NCBI GenBank assembly: GCA_018260755.1
Contig: JAGTWP010000048.1
Span: 1-10,375 of the forward strand
Direction: 5' to 3'
Origin: Candidatus Altarchaeum sp.
Lineage (GTDB): Archaea; Altiarchaeota; Altiarchaeia; Altiarchaeales; Altiarchaeaceae
Length of the DNA: 10,375 bases
The notes beneath the pieces were generated by a model, which was not told the origin of the DNA, searched no databases, and was given only the letters and a program-made list of their open reading frames with translations. The translations under genes were made by a program, and so were the position numbers. Positions 1 to 7,013 of this stretch are shown here, piece by piece. Numbering within the stretch: position 1 is the stretch's first letter; every line of letters begins with the position of its first letter.

Positions 1-1327
1 AATACCACACAGTATTTGGATTAATTGCTGAATTATTATCATTACAATCATTGCTATTATTTACATCAGCGGACAGTGTGGAATCAACATTAACTGTTCC
101 GCCAGTAAATGCAACATAAAGTTGTTGAAGTTCACTATCCAGAACCTTCACATTATCAAAATTAAGAGAACTCGAACCCCCTGATTTTGCTGTGAATGTG
201 ATGTTACACAAAACACCTGAGCCATTAACTCCTGTTTCTCCCGTGCAAGTATCTGCAAATTTGATTTTACCTATTGTGTTATTTATTTGTGAGGTTGAAT
301 AAGTCGTGCAGTTTTGTTTAAGGAAATTTTCTTCGGTAACATCAATCGCTTCCAATACTGTTGAGTTAAAGTAAAGGTCAAATTGAGCGCCGTGTATGTC
401 GTTACCTGAGATGTTTACTTGGATCGTGAAATTAGTATCTGGGAAAATTGTTGTGGACTTTGGGTTTGTTGTTAGAAGGGCGTCACTAATAGTAAATATT
501 TGACTTTCTATACACGAACTGACAGCACAACCTGCATAGCCACCACACCCATCATAAGTGGGTGAACAATAGCAAAATTTCGCTTTATATTCTCCTGGAG
601 ACACTTGGGTATTATTCATCACCCGATATGTTGAGTTTCCGCACAAGTGATTTGAGTAAAACCATTCTTTTTGATTCCATACCCAAGTATAATTTATTTG
701 TATCTGGCCACATCCGAATCCTATACGATCCGTGGGCGCAATGACTTTTCCATTTTCACAGAATTGGCTGAACATGTCACAGGGTAAAGCAGTTATCCTA
801 TTCCAACTATTATTTTTGAATTTATAGATTTGCTTGTGCATACAGGAAGTGGATACATAACCCGGTCCATTATTGCCGAAAATTTTTAGGTTCACAGGTT
901 CGCCAACCGTGTAAATGTATTTGTCTGATGTCATGCTTATCGGAAAGTTAAAAATAACTGATGCATTATTATTACTCTTGTCTGTTTCGTTTATTGTATT
1001 AAAAGGATCAATGCTCATTTCTAATATTTTCAACCCATAGTTGAGTGTTAGAGGGAAGGTGTGGTTTAGTTCTGAACCAGGTGATATATTGAAAGGTTTA
1101 AGCCCCAAACGCATCCCAGGCATTGGGGACCCAAGACCAGCGGTCACATTATATGCAGTTTCATTCCCTATATTTTTAATAGTATATATAGTTATTATAT
1201 GGTCGCCAACAGTTGCATTTTTCGGGTAATAATCAATTTCAGCAACAAGATCCGGCAGTGCTGACACTGAGTTGAACATCATACAGCATAAACCTAATAA
1301 GAGTATAATCCCTTTTTTATTCAGCAT
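1..1327 (-). CDS. Secreted CARDB-cohesin-MopE-motif protein, 5' part (runs off left edge)
   Basis: The frame is open from ATG at 1327 to the window edge: 442 codons with no stop, so the C-terminus lies outside. Residues 1-23 form a signal peptide (KK, a hydrophobic stretch, then SVSA before LPDL). Residues about 24-128 look like a CARDB adhesion domain (PDLV...VGD...KNIGNETA...NETDKSNNNA). Residues 129-280 form a Cys-rich beta-type domain with about ten cysteines (162, 183, 190, 206, 229, 252, 254, 261, 267, 272), suggesting extracellular disulphides. Residues 284-413 match an archaeal cohesin-like fold (IHGAQFDLYFNSTVLEA near the start, then GSGVLCNITF). Residues 421-442 (DVNNSNDCNDNNSAINPNT) look like the start of a MopE-type putative metal-binding motif. 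Many N-x-S/T sequons suggest N-glycosylation. Likely role (inferred): cell-surface adhesion or scaffold. No dockerin or anchor is visible. Base composition looks less AT-rich than the neighbours. Domain calls are by eye. Confidence 0.85.
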   Translation of the reverse strand, partial: MLNKKGIILLLGLCCMMFNSVSALPDLVAEIDYYPKNATVGDHIITIYTIKNIGNETAYNVTAGLGSPMPGMRLGLKPFNISPGSELNHTFPLTLNYGLKILEMSIDPFNTINETDKSNNNASVIFNFPISMTSDKYIYTVGEPVNLKIFGNNGPGYVSTSCMHKQIYKFKNNSWNRITALPCDMFSQFCENGKVIAPTDRIGFGCGQIQINYTWVWNQKEWFYSNHLCGNSTYRVMNNTQVSPGEYKAKFCYCSPTYDGCGGYAGCAVSSCIESQIFTISDALLTTNPKSTTIFPDTNFTIQVNISGNDIHGAQFDLYFNSTVLEAIDVTEENFLKQNCTTYSTSQINNTIGKIKFADTCTGETGVNGSGVLCNITFTAKSGGSSSLNFDNVKVLDSELQQLYVAFTGGTVNVDSTLSADVNNSNDCNDNNSAINPNTVWY

Positions 1328-1398
1328 TTTTAATTTTTTGTATTGATATTGCTTTATTTATATTAATAATATTGTATTTAAAGTTAAAAAAATAAAAC

Positions 1399-1424
1399 AT
1401 TCTCCGTCCTTGCGGATGGAGAAT
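1399..1424 (-). terminator. Strong hairpin followed by T-rich tract on the minus strand
   Basis: An 11-bp stem (1399-1409 with 1414-1424, one G-T pair) closes on a four-base loop. Read on the minus strand it follows the stop of the transposase-like remnant and is itself followed by a T-rich stretch down to about 1380, as in a hairpin/U-tract terminator. It could equally be the end hairpin of a mobile element. It is the most GC-rich part of this otherwise AT-rich spacer. Confidence 0.5.
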
Positions 1425-1442
1425 AAAAATAAAAGTAACTAT

Positions 1443-1556
1443 TCAGCCACCCCCTTCAATAAGTAAAATATTTTTGGTAACATTAGAGGGACGAAGCGCT
1501 AGTGAAAGATGAACCATTACATTCTTTCCTTGCTTTTTAATTGTGGAAATAAAGAT
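1443..1556 (-). pseudogene. Transposase C-terminal remnant (IS66-like suspected)
   Basis: On the minus strand a frame ending at TGA 1443-1445 encodes FISTIKKQGKNVMVHLSLAL and then RPSNVTKNILLIEGGG. The ISTIKKQGKNV-x-x-x-L-x-L-A pattern resembles the extreme C-terminus of archaeal and cyanobacterial IS66-type transposases, but this is recognition by eye. No start codon or catalytic domain precedes it: the frame is closed by a stop near 1617, so only about 35 codons of plausible homology remain. The 55-codon ORF just upstream lies in another frame and may be the decayed N-terminal end of the same element. The hairpin at 1399-1424 lies directly downstream. The family assignment is weak; an unrelated small ORF is the alternative. 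Confidence 0.4.
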
Positions 1557-1557
1557 A

Positions 1558-1725
1558 TTAATTCTGCAGAAAATGCAATGTGTTCTTGGAGATTGACATT
1601 TTAATTATATTTTCATAATTTGCAATAGCTTGTTCTAACAATACCATAAATTCCTTGTGTTGAGGTAATAATGGCTGCAAATCTGCCTGCAATATTGAAA
1701 TTATTTCAGATATTTTTGTATCCAT
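1558..1725 (-). CDS. Short hypothetical ORF, 55 residues
   Basis: ATG at 1725 to TAA at 1558-1560. The product is a mostly helical acidic-to-neutral peptide (MDTKISEIISILQADLQ...), with a hydrophobic heptad-like pattern in residues 5-40 that could form a short amphipathic or coiled-coil helix. There is no signal peptide and no recognised domain. It overlaps the edge of the transposase-like remnant in a different frame, and its C-terminal residues (KNTLHFLQN) look like read-through into non-homologous sequence. It may be the N-terminal fragment of a deleted transposase rather than a functional gene; no Shine-Dalgarno sequence supports the start. Confidence 0.3.
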   Translation of the reverse strand: MDTKISEIISILQADLQPLLPQHKEFMVLLEQAIANYENIIKMSISKNTLHFLQN

Positions 1726-1874
1726 CTGCTAAAATATATTTATTTAATTATAAGCATAGTATATTCGCATAAATTTAATACCTCTGAATAGTTACAAATA
1801 AATAAAAATATGGCAAAAAATTTAAAAAAAGAATGTTATAAATTTGTTATGAAAACATAATTTATATTATTAAA

Positions 1875-1882
1875 TTTAAATA
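1875..1882 (+). promoter_or_regulatory. Candidate TATA box of ilvC
   Basis: TTTAAATA is centred about 28 bases before the ilvC ATG, the spacing expected if transcription starts at or a few bases before the start codon. The surroundings are almost pure A/T, so the exact box is uncertain. No Shine-Dalgarno sequence follows, which fits a leaderless or nearly leaderless mRNA. Confidence 0.4.
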
Positions 1883-1906
1883 AAAATTTAAATAAAATAT
1901 ATAAAA

Positions 1907-2899
1907 ATGGCAAAGATATACTACGATGAGGATGCAAATTTAAGCGTGATAAACGTGAAAACAATATCCGTTATCGGATATGGAATTCAGGGAAGGGCAC
2001 AGGCATTAAATGCAAAGGAATCCGGACTGAATGTTATTGTTGGATTGCGAAATGAGAATAGTAATACCTATAAACAGGCAGTTGCAGATGGATTTAAGCC
2101 TGTTTCAATAGAAGAAGCGGCAAAAAAAGGAGATATTGTTCATATCTTAATTCCGGATGAAACACAAGCGGATGTATATGAAAATTCCATAAAGAAATAT
2201 ATGAAAAAGGGCAACACCCTGATGTTTTCACATGGATTTAACATACACTTTAAGAGAATTATTCCTCCTACTAACATTGATGTAATAATGGTTGCTCCGA
2301 AATCTCCAGGAGCAGGAGTTAGAAAAACATATATCGAGGGCTTTGGAACACCTGCATTAATAGCGGTCTATCAAAATGCAAGCGGAAAGGCAAAGGATAA
2401 AGCATTGGCATTTGCAAAGGCAATAGGAGCAACAAGAGCTGGAGTAATAGAAACAACATTTCAGGAAGAAACAGAAACGGATCTTTTCGGAGAGCAGGTT
2501 GATTTATGCGGCGGGACAGCAGAATTAATAAAATCATCGTTTGATACGCTTGTAAAAGCAGGTTATCAGCCGGAAATTGCGTATTTTGAAACATGCCATG
2601 AATTAAAACTAATTGTTGACTTGATTCAGGAAGGAGGAATTGAAAATATGTGGAATAAGGTCTCAAATACAGCGGAATATGGAGGAAGGACACGAGGAAA
2701 AAGGATTATCAATGAAAAAACAAGAGAGAGAATGAAAGAAATTTTAGGGGAAATTCAAAGCGGAGAATTTGCAGATGAATGGGTAAATGAGTGCAAAGGA
2801 GGAATGAAAAATTTAAACAAGATGAGAGAAGAAGAAGCAAACATACAAATTGAAAAAGTCGGAGCAGGATTGAGAAAAATGTTTATTAAGAAAAAATAA
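1907..2899 (+). CDS. ilvC: Ketol-acid reductoisomerase (class I)
   Basis: Second enzyme of branched-chain amino acid synthesis: Mg2+-dependent isomerisation and NAD(P)H reduction of acetolactate or acetohydroxybutyrate, in the cytosol. At 330 residues it is a complete class I (short) enzyme. The N-terminal Rossmann domain has GYGIQG (24-29) and the cofactor loop after VGLR (45-48); SHG gives His109. The C-terminal knotted domain carries [14 protein letters not shown] (184-197), with metal ligands Asp192 and Glu196, then YFETCHELK (Glu228, Glu232) and SNTAEYG (Ser253). The cofactor loop reads NENSNT rather than the common RxGSxSW, so NADPH versus NADH preference cannot be read off. It appears monocistronic: ilvB/ilvN and leu genes are absent here. 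The start follows TATAAAAATG without a Shine-Dalgarno sequence. A hairpin/T-tract terminator follows. Confidence 0.97.
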   Translation: MAKIYYDEDANLSVINVKTISVIGYGIQGRAQALNAKESGLNVIVGLRNENSNTYKQAVADGFKPVSIEEAAKKGDIVHILIPDETQADVYENSIKKYMKKGNTLMFSHGFNIHFKRIIPPTNIDVIMVAPKSPGAGVRKTYIEGFGTPALIAVYQNASGKAKDKALAFAKAIGATRAGVIETTFQEETETDLFGEQVDLCGGTAELIKSSFDTLVKAGYQPEIAYFETCHELKLIVDLIQEGGIENMWNKVSNTAEYGGRTRGKRIINEKTRERMKEILGEIQSGEFADEWVNECKGGMKNLNKMREEEANIQIEKVGAGLRKMFIKKK

Positions 2900-2917
2900 A
2901 ATTTAATTTATTTGGCG

Positions 2918-2975
2918 GAGAAAATTTAGTTGAAAATTTTATTATTTTCTCTTTTTTTCTTTTATATTTTTTTTT
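2918..2975 (+). terminator. Hairpin plus long T tract after ilvC
   Basis: GAGAAAAT (2918-2925) pairs perfectly with ATTTTCTC (2944-2951), followed at once by a run of seven T and then further T-rich sequence to about 2975 and beyond. It lies 19 bases after the ilvC stop, in the short gap to the convergent pyrF. T-rich tracts are the usual archaeal termination signal; the hairpin may be secondary. Confidence 0.6.
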
Positions 2976-2992
2976 CTTTATTTTTTAAATTT

Positions 2993-3664
2993 TTATTTTT
3001 TAAAAGGTAATTTTTTATAAATTTCCTTAGCGATATCCGTTGGATTTTTTGCATCGTAAATTGTTCTTCCTGTCATTTCAAAATCCGCCCCGTTTTTTAT
3101 TGCATCCCCGAAATTTCCTCCCTGCACGCCCACACCGGGAGAGAGTATAATTGCTTGAGCTTTTAAAATTTCCCTTACCTTTTTTATCTCTTCGGTCCTC
3201 GTCGCAGGAGCAACAACCGCATCAATGTTTAAATTTAAGGCAAGTTCACAGAATTCCTTTATATTTTTGCTTATAAATTCCTTCGCACCTTTGTGAGACA
3301 TTGCAACAACAAGAACAACATCCAAATTTTTCTTTACCTCTATTATTGAATCGCTTCCGACATAAGCATGCACAGTTATCGCATCAAAGCCGGCATTTTT
3401 TGCATTTTCTGATAAAATTTCATTTGTGTGAGGGATATCAGCAATTTTAAAATCAGCAATAAAAATCAAATCAGGATATTGCTTAATTATCTTTTTAACG
3501 CCTTCCATGCCAATAATGTCTGTTAGTGTGCGGTTTATTTTACAGGCAGCAATATAAGGATAAATTTTGTCCAAAACAGGAATGGCTTTTTCAACATCCA
3601 AGTTAAATATCATCCTGCTGTTTATTTCCAATGCCCTTTTTAAAATTTTTTCCGAAAATTTCAT
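2993..3664 (-). CDS. pyrF: Orotidine 5'-phosphate decarboxylase
   Basis: Final step of UMP synthesis: decarboxylation of OMP to UMP by a cytosolic TIM-barrel enzyme. At 223 residues the length is typical of archaeal forms. Visible family features are NLD (Asp23) and CKIN (Lys42) at the first strands; the signature DFKIADIP (71-78), with the catalytic Asp71/Lys73/Asp76 array; AMSHKGA (121-127), corresponding to the phosphate-side loop; VAPATR (151-156); and the phosphate-binding end SPGVGVQGG (175-183) and TGR (198-200, Arg200). The C-terminal strand reads FEMTGR where IVGR is more common, a mild variation. It converges on ilvC and diverges from the Zn-ribbon gene, so it is transcribed alone, probably from the A/T-rich stretch at about 3683-3700. 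Confidence 0.94.
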   Translation of the reverse strand: MKFSEKILKRALEINSRMIFNLDVEKAIPVLDKIYPYIAACKINRTLTDIIGMEGVKKIIKQYPDLIFIADFKIADIPHTNEILSENAKNAGFDAITVHAYVGSDSIIEVKKNLDVVLVVAMSHKGAKEFISKNIKEFCELALNLNIDAVVAPATRTEEIKKVREILKAQAIILSPGVGVQGGNFGDAIKNGADFEMTGRTIYDAKNPTDIAKEIYKKLPFKK

Positions 3665-3776
3665 TTGAAATATTTGAATTGTTTTTAATTATTTTTTATG
3701 AAAATAAAATTGATAAATATAGAAATAAATTAAAATACATAATAAATGTTCATTTTAATCTACTTAATTAACTAAA

Positions 3777-4601
3777 ATGGTCCATAAATGTTTACGGTGC
3801 GGTAAAATATATTCCGATGAGGAAATCCTTACAGTTAAGCAATGTATACAATGCGGAGGGAGATTTTTTTTATCTGCAAAAACAGAGGAAGAATTACTAA
3901 AAAAGGAAGAACTTCAAACACCTGAGGAGAAAGCTTTGGGTGTGGCAGGTGAAGTTGAGGTCAGAAGGGTCGGAGATGTTGTAATTGTAAAAAAGATACG
4001 CTCAAAAGAATATGTTGAAAAAGAAATAGAGAAAGAGAAGAATAAAGCAATGAAGGAAGAAACAGAGGGGAATAAAAAGTCAAAAGAAACTGAAAAACCA
4101 GTGATTCTTGAAGCCCCGTCACCTGAACCTACAAAGATAGATGCCAGCAAATATTTTTACGGTTGGAAAAGATACAATATGGGAAAAGAGGAAGAAAAAC
4201 CGCCACAAATACAAACTTCAGAACAAAAAGAAATTGAAGAGAATAAAGTGAAAATAGAAAGTATAATGAAAAAAGGAGGGATAGAAGACATAAAAGCAGT
4301 TAAACCAAAAATCGAAAAGCCAAAGGAAAGAGAAAAACAAAAATTTGTTGAAGAAAAACCAAAAGCAACCCCGGTAACTGATGAGGACTGGCTTGAAAAT
4401 GTATTTAGAGATAAAATTGATGGTGTTATCTCTATGGATATGGAAACGCTTAAAATTTTAAGGACTGGAAAATATGAAATTGATGTTCCCGGATTGATGG
4501 GAGATAAGCCGGTTATTGCTGCTCTTAAAGAAGGAACATATTATATTGACATTCGTTCGGCAATAGAAAAATTTCAAAAAAAGAAGCACGATAAAAATTA
4601 A
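3777..4601 (+). CDS. Zn-ribbon protein of the COG3364/DUF2072 (OapC/ArvC-like) type
   Basis: 274 residues in three parts. Residues 1-32 are a zinc ribbon with two CxxC knuckles (Cys5/Cys8 and Cys23/Cys26). Residues about 35-200 are a highly charged Lys/Glu-rich, probably disordered or coiled linker, with one more ordered patch (55-80, VEVRRVGDVVIVKKI). Residues about 203-266 are a small conserved-looking C-terminal domain (DEDWLENVF...GKYEIDVPGL...GTYYIDIRSAIEK). This architecture matches archaeal COG3364 Zn-ribbon proteins, which are named OapC/ArvC-like in current annotation; their biochemical role is not established, though an origin or nucleic-acid association has been suggested. It is the first gene of a probable operon: serS2 starts 17 bases after its stop. 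No Shine-Dalgarno sequence is seen. Confidence 0.8.
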   Translation: MVHKCLRCGKIYSDEEILTVKQCIQCGGRFFLSAKTEEELLKKEELQTPEEKALGVAGEVEVRRVGDVVIVKKIRSKEYVEKEIEKEKNKAMKEETEGNKKSKETEKPVILEAPSPEPTKIDASKYFYGWKRYNMGKEEEKPPQIQTSEQKEIEENKVKIESIMKKGGIEDIKAVKPKIEKPKEREKQKFVEEKPKATPVTDEDWLENVFRDKIDGVISMDMETLKILRTGKYEIDVPGLMGDKPVIAALKEGTYYIDIRSAIEKFQKKKHDKN

Positions 4602-4618
4602 AATATCTTGAATTTAAA

Positions 4619-6118
4619 ATGAAATTTGCACTTTCGGTGACAATCAAAGGCAGCAGGGAATTTACTGAAATAAGTAAAAGTGAAATAGAAGATGTGTTGA
4701 ACAAAGCGGAAAATTTAAAAAAGGGAATTGATGGCGAATTTAAAATAAATGTTAATGTTAATAAAGATATAAAATTAGAAATTTTGTCTGATTACAGGGC
4801 ACACAGTTTATTTGCCAGAATCAAAAAAATATTGTCGGAACACATTGGAAAGAAATATCACATCGGCATCAAGGAAATTTTTGTGGACAAATACGAAATT
4901 TTATTTGAGGTGGATAAGCAGCCATTAAAGCCAATCTCCGTTCCTTTTGCAGAGGTTAGATTTGACGGAAATTTATGTAATGTGTTGATTAAAGATGCGG
5001 ATGAAAATTTCTTAACGGAGAATTATGCCGACCGGCTCATAAATTTAATAAAGGAAAAAGTAGCAAAACAGTATTACGAAGGAAAAAAAGAGTACTGGAA
5101 TTTATTATGGTCATCCGAAAAAAAAGAGCTCAAATTTAATACGGACCCGAGCGAAGAGATGAGAAAGAGAGGATGGATTTTTCAGATAAGTAAGGGGAAG
5201 TGGTTTTATTTTCCTCAGGCAGCACACATGCTTAATGTAATGAAGACAATCGCAGTTGAAGAGTTCGTTAAATTGATTGGATTTAAAGAAGTAATTGCCT
5301 CAAATATAAAACCACTGGAAATATGGCTAAAAACAGGACATATTTACGGAATGCCGAATGAAATTTATTATGTTGCTAATCCAAAAACAAGGGATGAATC
5401 CGCATGGGAACATTTTAAAGATGTCGTAAAAATAACCAAAAGCATTCCTAAAGAAGAATTAAAGGAATTAGTTGATATTAATTACGGAATTACTTATGCC
5501 CAGTGTCCGATGATATATTATGCCTTAAACAACAAAACAATTGCAGAAGATAATTTACCCTTAAAAATTTTTGAAAAAACAGTCAATTCTGCAAGATATG
5601 AATCGGGAGGAACTCATGGAATCGAAAGGGTTGATGAATTTCACAGAATTGAATGTGTTTACATAGGAACTCCCGAAGTCCTTGCGGAATTAAAGGAGAG
5701 GATGATTGAAAGGTATAAATTTATATTCAACGAAATTTTGGATCTGGAATGGAGAATGGCAGATGTTGTGCCGTTTTATATGCAGCATGCCGGAGAAGTA
5801 GAAGGTGTAAAAGGAGAAAGTGCTAAATTATGGAAAGGAACGGTTGATTTTGAGGCATATTTGCCTTATCGTGGAAGCAGGGAAGAAAGTAAGTGGCTTG
5901 AATTTCAGAATTTAAGTATTGTCGGAGATAAATATACCTCTGCATTCAATATTAAAACGCAAACAGGGGAGTTATGGAGCGGATGCACGGGAATAGGATT
6001 AGAAAGATGGCTTGTTGCGTTTTTGGCTCAGCATGGATTTAATTATGATGACTGGCCTGAAAAATTTAAAAGGTATGTAAAGAGAGAAGAAATAGAAAAA
6101 GGAATTAAATTTTTGTAA
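4619..6118 (+). CDS. serS: Type 2 (methanogen-type) seryl-tRNA synthetase
   Basis: Class II synthetase charging tRNA-Ser with serine, of the rare archaeal type 2 that uses an active-site zinc. At 499 residues it has the family length. The N-terminal tRNA-binding domain spans about 1-160. The catalytic core includes the segment around FYFPQAAHML, then YAQCPMIYY (Cys296), VDEFHRIECVYIG (Glu345) and the motif 3 region ELWSGCTGIGLERW (Cys456, with the motif 3 Arg in LERW). Cys296/Glu345/Cys456 correspond by position to the Cys-Glu-Cys zinc ligands known from the Methanosarcina barkeri enzyme. Zinc-bound type 2 enzymes lack the long N-terminal coiled coil of ordinary SerRS, and none is seen here. 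It lies 17 bases after the Zn-ribbon gene and before a small membrane peptide gene, so co-transcription is likely. Confidence 0.95.
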   Translation: MKFALSVTIKGSREFTEISKSEIEDVLNKAENLKKGIDGEFKINVNVNKDIKLEILSDYRAHSLFARIKKILSEHIGKKYHIGIKEIFVDKYEILFEVDKQPLKPISVPFAEVRFDGNLCNVLIKDADENFLTENYADRLINLIKEKVAKQYYEGKKEYWNLLWSSEKKELKFNTDPSEEMRKRGWIFQISKGKWFYFPQAAHMLNVMKTIAVEEFVKLIGFKEVIASNIKPLEIWLKTGHIYGMPNEIYYVANPKTRDESAWEHFKDVVKITKSIPKEELKELVDINYGITYAQCPMIYYALNNKTIAEDNLPLKIFEKTVNSARYESGGTHGIERVDEFHRIECVYIGTPEVLAELKERMIERYKFIFNEILDLEWRMADVVPFYMQHAGEVEGVKGESAKLWKGTVDFEAYLPYRGSREESKWLEFQNLSIVGDKYTSAFNIKTQTGELWSGCTGIGLERWLVAFLAQHGFNYDDWPEKFKRYVKREEIEKGIKFL

Positions 6119-6138
6119 AATAAATCAGGCGTTAAAAT

Positions 6139-6169
6139 AAGTTTAAAACAAGTTTAAACAAGTTTAAAT
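6139..6169 (+). repeat. Three tandem AAGTTTAAA-type units
   Basis: AAGTTTAAAAC, AAGTTTAAAC and AAGTTTAAAT follow each other directly, the last leading into the start codon of the small membrane protein. They may act as overlapping TATA-like elements; this is inference. Confidence 0.5.
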
Positions 6170-6326
6170 GGATTTTGAAAAAATTATTTTGGGGATAGTT
6201 GCGGTGTTTCTGATTGTGGCGTTGCTTTGGTTTTTATGGGGATTTTTGACATTTTTCATAAAGGTTGCTATTATAATTTTGATAATAATGGCGCTTATCT
6301 CAATATACTTCCGGCTGAATAAATAA
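6168..6326 (+). CDS. Small membrane protein, 52 residues, two helices
   Basis: ATG at 6168 to TAA at 6324-6326. After MDFEK the product is almost wholly hydrophobic: residues 6-30 (ILGIVAVFLIVALLWFLWGF) and about 31-48 (IKVAIIILIIMALISIYF) form two likely membrane helices with Lys32 between them, ending RLNK, so a hairpin with both ends on the same face is plausible. No family is recognised. It starts 49 bases after serS2 in the same direction, and its start context TTTAAATG matches the other genes. The gap before it holds three near-copies of AAGTTTAAA (6139-6169), which may supply a promoter. A minus-strand frame through the same bases is less convincing. Confidence 0.6.
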   Translation: MDFEKIILGIVAVFLIVALLWFLWGFLTFFIKVAIIILIIMALISIYFRLNK

Positions 6327-6344
6327 AACGAATTTGAGAGAAAT

Positions 6345-6480
6345 CCGTATTTCAGCAATTTTAAAATCTGATGAAGTCCCGTATTTCAGCAATTTTAAAA
6401 TCTGATGAAGTCCCGTATTTCAGCAATTTTAAAATCTAATGAAGTCCCGTATTTCAGCAATTTTAAAATCTGATGAAGTC
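6345..6480. repeat. Four tandem copies of a 34-bp direct repeat
   Basis: Copies at 6345-6378, 6379-6412, 6413-6446 and 6447-6480 adjoin without spacers. The unit begins CCGTATTTCAGCAATTTT and ends TGATGAAGTC. They are identical except for one G-to-A change in the third copy (CTAATG for CTGATG). Each unit contains the palindrome ATTTTAAAAT flanked by TCAG and CTGA, so each can fold on itself. The absence of spacers excludes a CRISPR. No open frame is apparent through the array. The 14-base stretch CAATTTTAAAATCT from the unit recurs at 6679-6691 (left arm of a hairpin), linking the array to the adjoining hairpin region. Confidence 0.9.
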
Positions 6481-6830
6481 AAGTTAATATAACATCCAAA
6501 AAAGCCATTCGGGCGAATATTATCTAAAATATAAGAACGAAGTGAACTTATACCTTCCTGTATTGTATATTTTCGACTCGCTGTTGCTCAGAGATTTCAA
6601 CTCCGTTGAAATGCCTGTGAAAATTTCAAAAATACACTCACTGATGTTCATATATTTTCAAACAAGTTTGAAAAATACAATTTTAAAATCTCAAAGATTT
6701 TAAAATACACGAACGAAGTGAGCGTAAAAAATTGAAAAATTTACTGAAAATTTATAAATAAATTTTCAATCTTAAAAAATATTTCAAATATTTTTTAATA
6801 CCTATGATTTCAAAAAAGATTTTTTAGAAG
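6481..6830. repeat. Non-coding region with a cluster of perfect hairpins
   Basis: No supported gene lies here. Inverted repeats follow one another: 6530-6535/6547-6552 (6 bp, loop with ACGAAGTG); 6594-6601/6605-6612 (8 bp, loop TCC); 6655-6663/6666-6674 (9 bp); 6680-6691/6695-6706 (12 bp, loop CAA); 6745-6755/6758-6768 (11 bp); 6772-6784/6786-6798 (13 bp, one-base spacer); 6812-6817/6820-6825 (A6/T6). The sequence ACGAAGTGA occurs twice (6537-6545 and 6713-6721), the second time as ACGAAGTGAGCG. The stretch 6731-6743 is an alternative partner for 6759-6770, so two competing folds are possible. Some short A/T-rich palindromes are expected by chance; the 8-, 11-, 12- and 13-bp perfect stems in about 210 bases are more than seen elsewhere in the window. 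Confidence 0.75.
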
Positions 6831-6882
6831 TTTGTCAGTTTCGTGGAATATGCCTGCTATAGACATGATAAAACAATAAAAA

Positions 6883-6953
6883 TAGCCCTAGCAGGATTCG
6901 AACCTGCGCACACGGGTCCAAAGCCCGCCGGACTGCCGCTATCCTATAGGGCT
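6883..6953 (-). tRNA. tRNA-Gln (anticodon UUG)
   Basis: Cloverleaf on the minus strand: acceptor AGCCCTA/TAGGGCT, D arm GGAT/GTCC with a short seven-base loop containing GG, anticodon stem GCGGG/CCCGT with loop CTTTGGA (anticodon TTG), four-base variable loop, T arm GCAGG-TTCGAAT-CCTGC, discriminator A. No CCA is encoded and no intron is needed. The first pair is A1-U72, which is an identity element for the archaeal GatDE transamidation route to Gln-tRNA. A TATA-like box (6976-6986) lies at the right distance upstream. Confidence 0.95.
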
Positions 6954-6975
6954 GAAAATTTAAAAAATTTAAAAA

Positions 6976-6986
6976 TTTATATAAAA
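6976..6986 (-). promoter_or_regulatory. TATA box of tRNA-Gln
   Basis: TTTTATATAAA on the minus strand is centred about 28 bases before the tRNA 5' end, giving a predicted transcription start one or two bases upstream of the mature tRNA. This is the clearest TATA box in the window. Confidence 0.6.
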
Positions 6987-7013
6987 TATAATTAAATTTC
7001 TAACAAAATGAAT

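Noticed and set aside
562-1229. Plus-strand frames of 60 and 62 codons inside the surface-protein region
   Set aside because: They lie opposite an uninterrupted 442-codon minus-strand frame with a signal peptide and recognisable domains.
6164-6358. Minus-strand frame of 64 codons opposite the small membrane peptide
   Set aside because: The plus-strand frame has clean membrane helices, follows serS2 in the same direction and shares the start context of the other genes; the minus frame runs into the 34-bp repeat.
6345-6480. Possible CRISPR array of four 34-bp repeats
   Set aside because: The copies adjoin directly with no spacers, and no cas gene is in the window.
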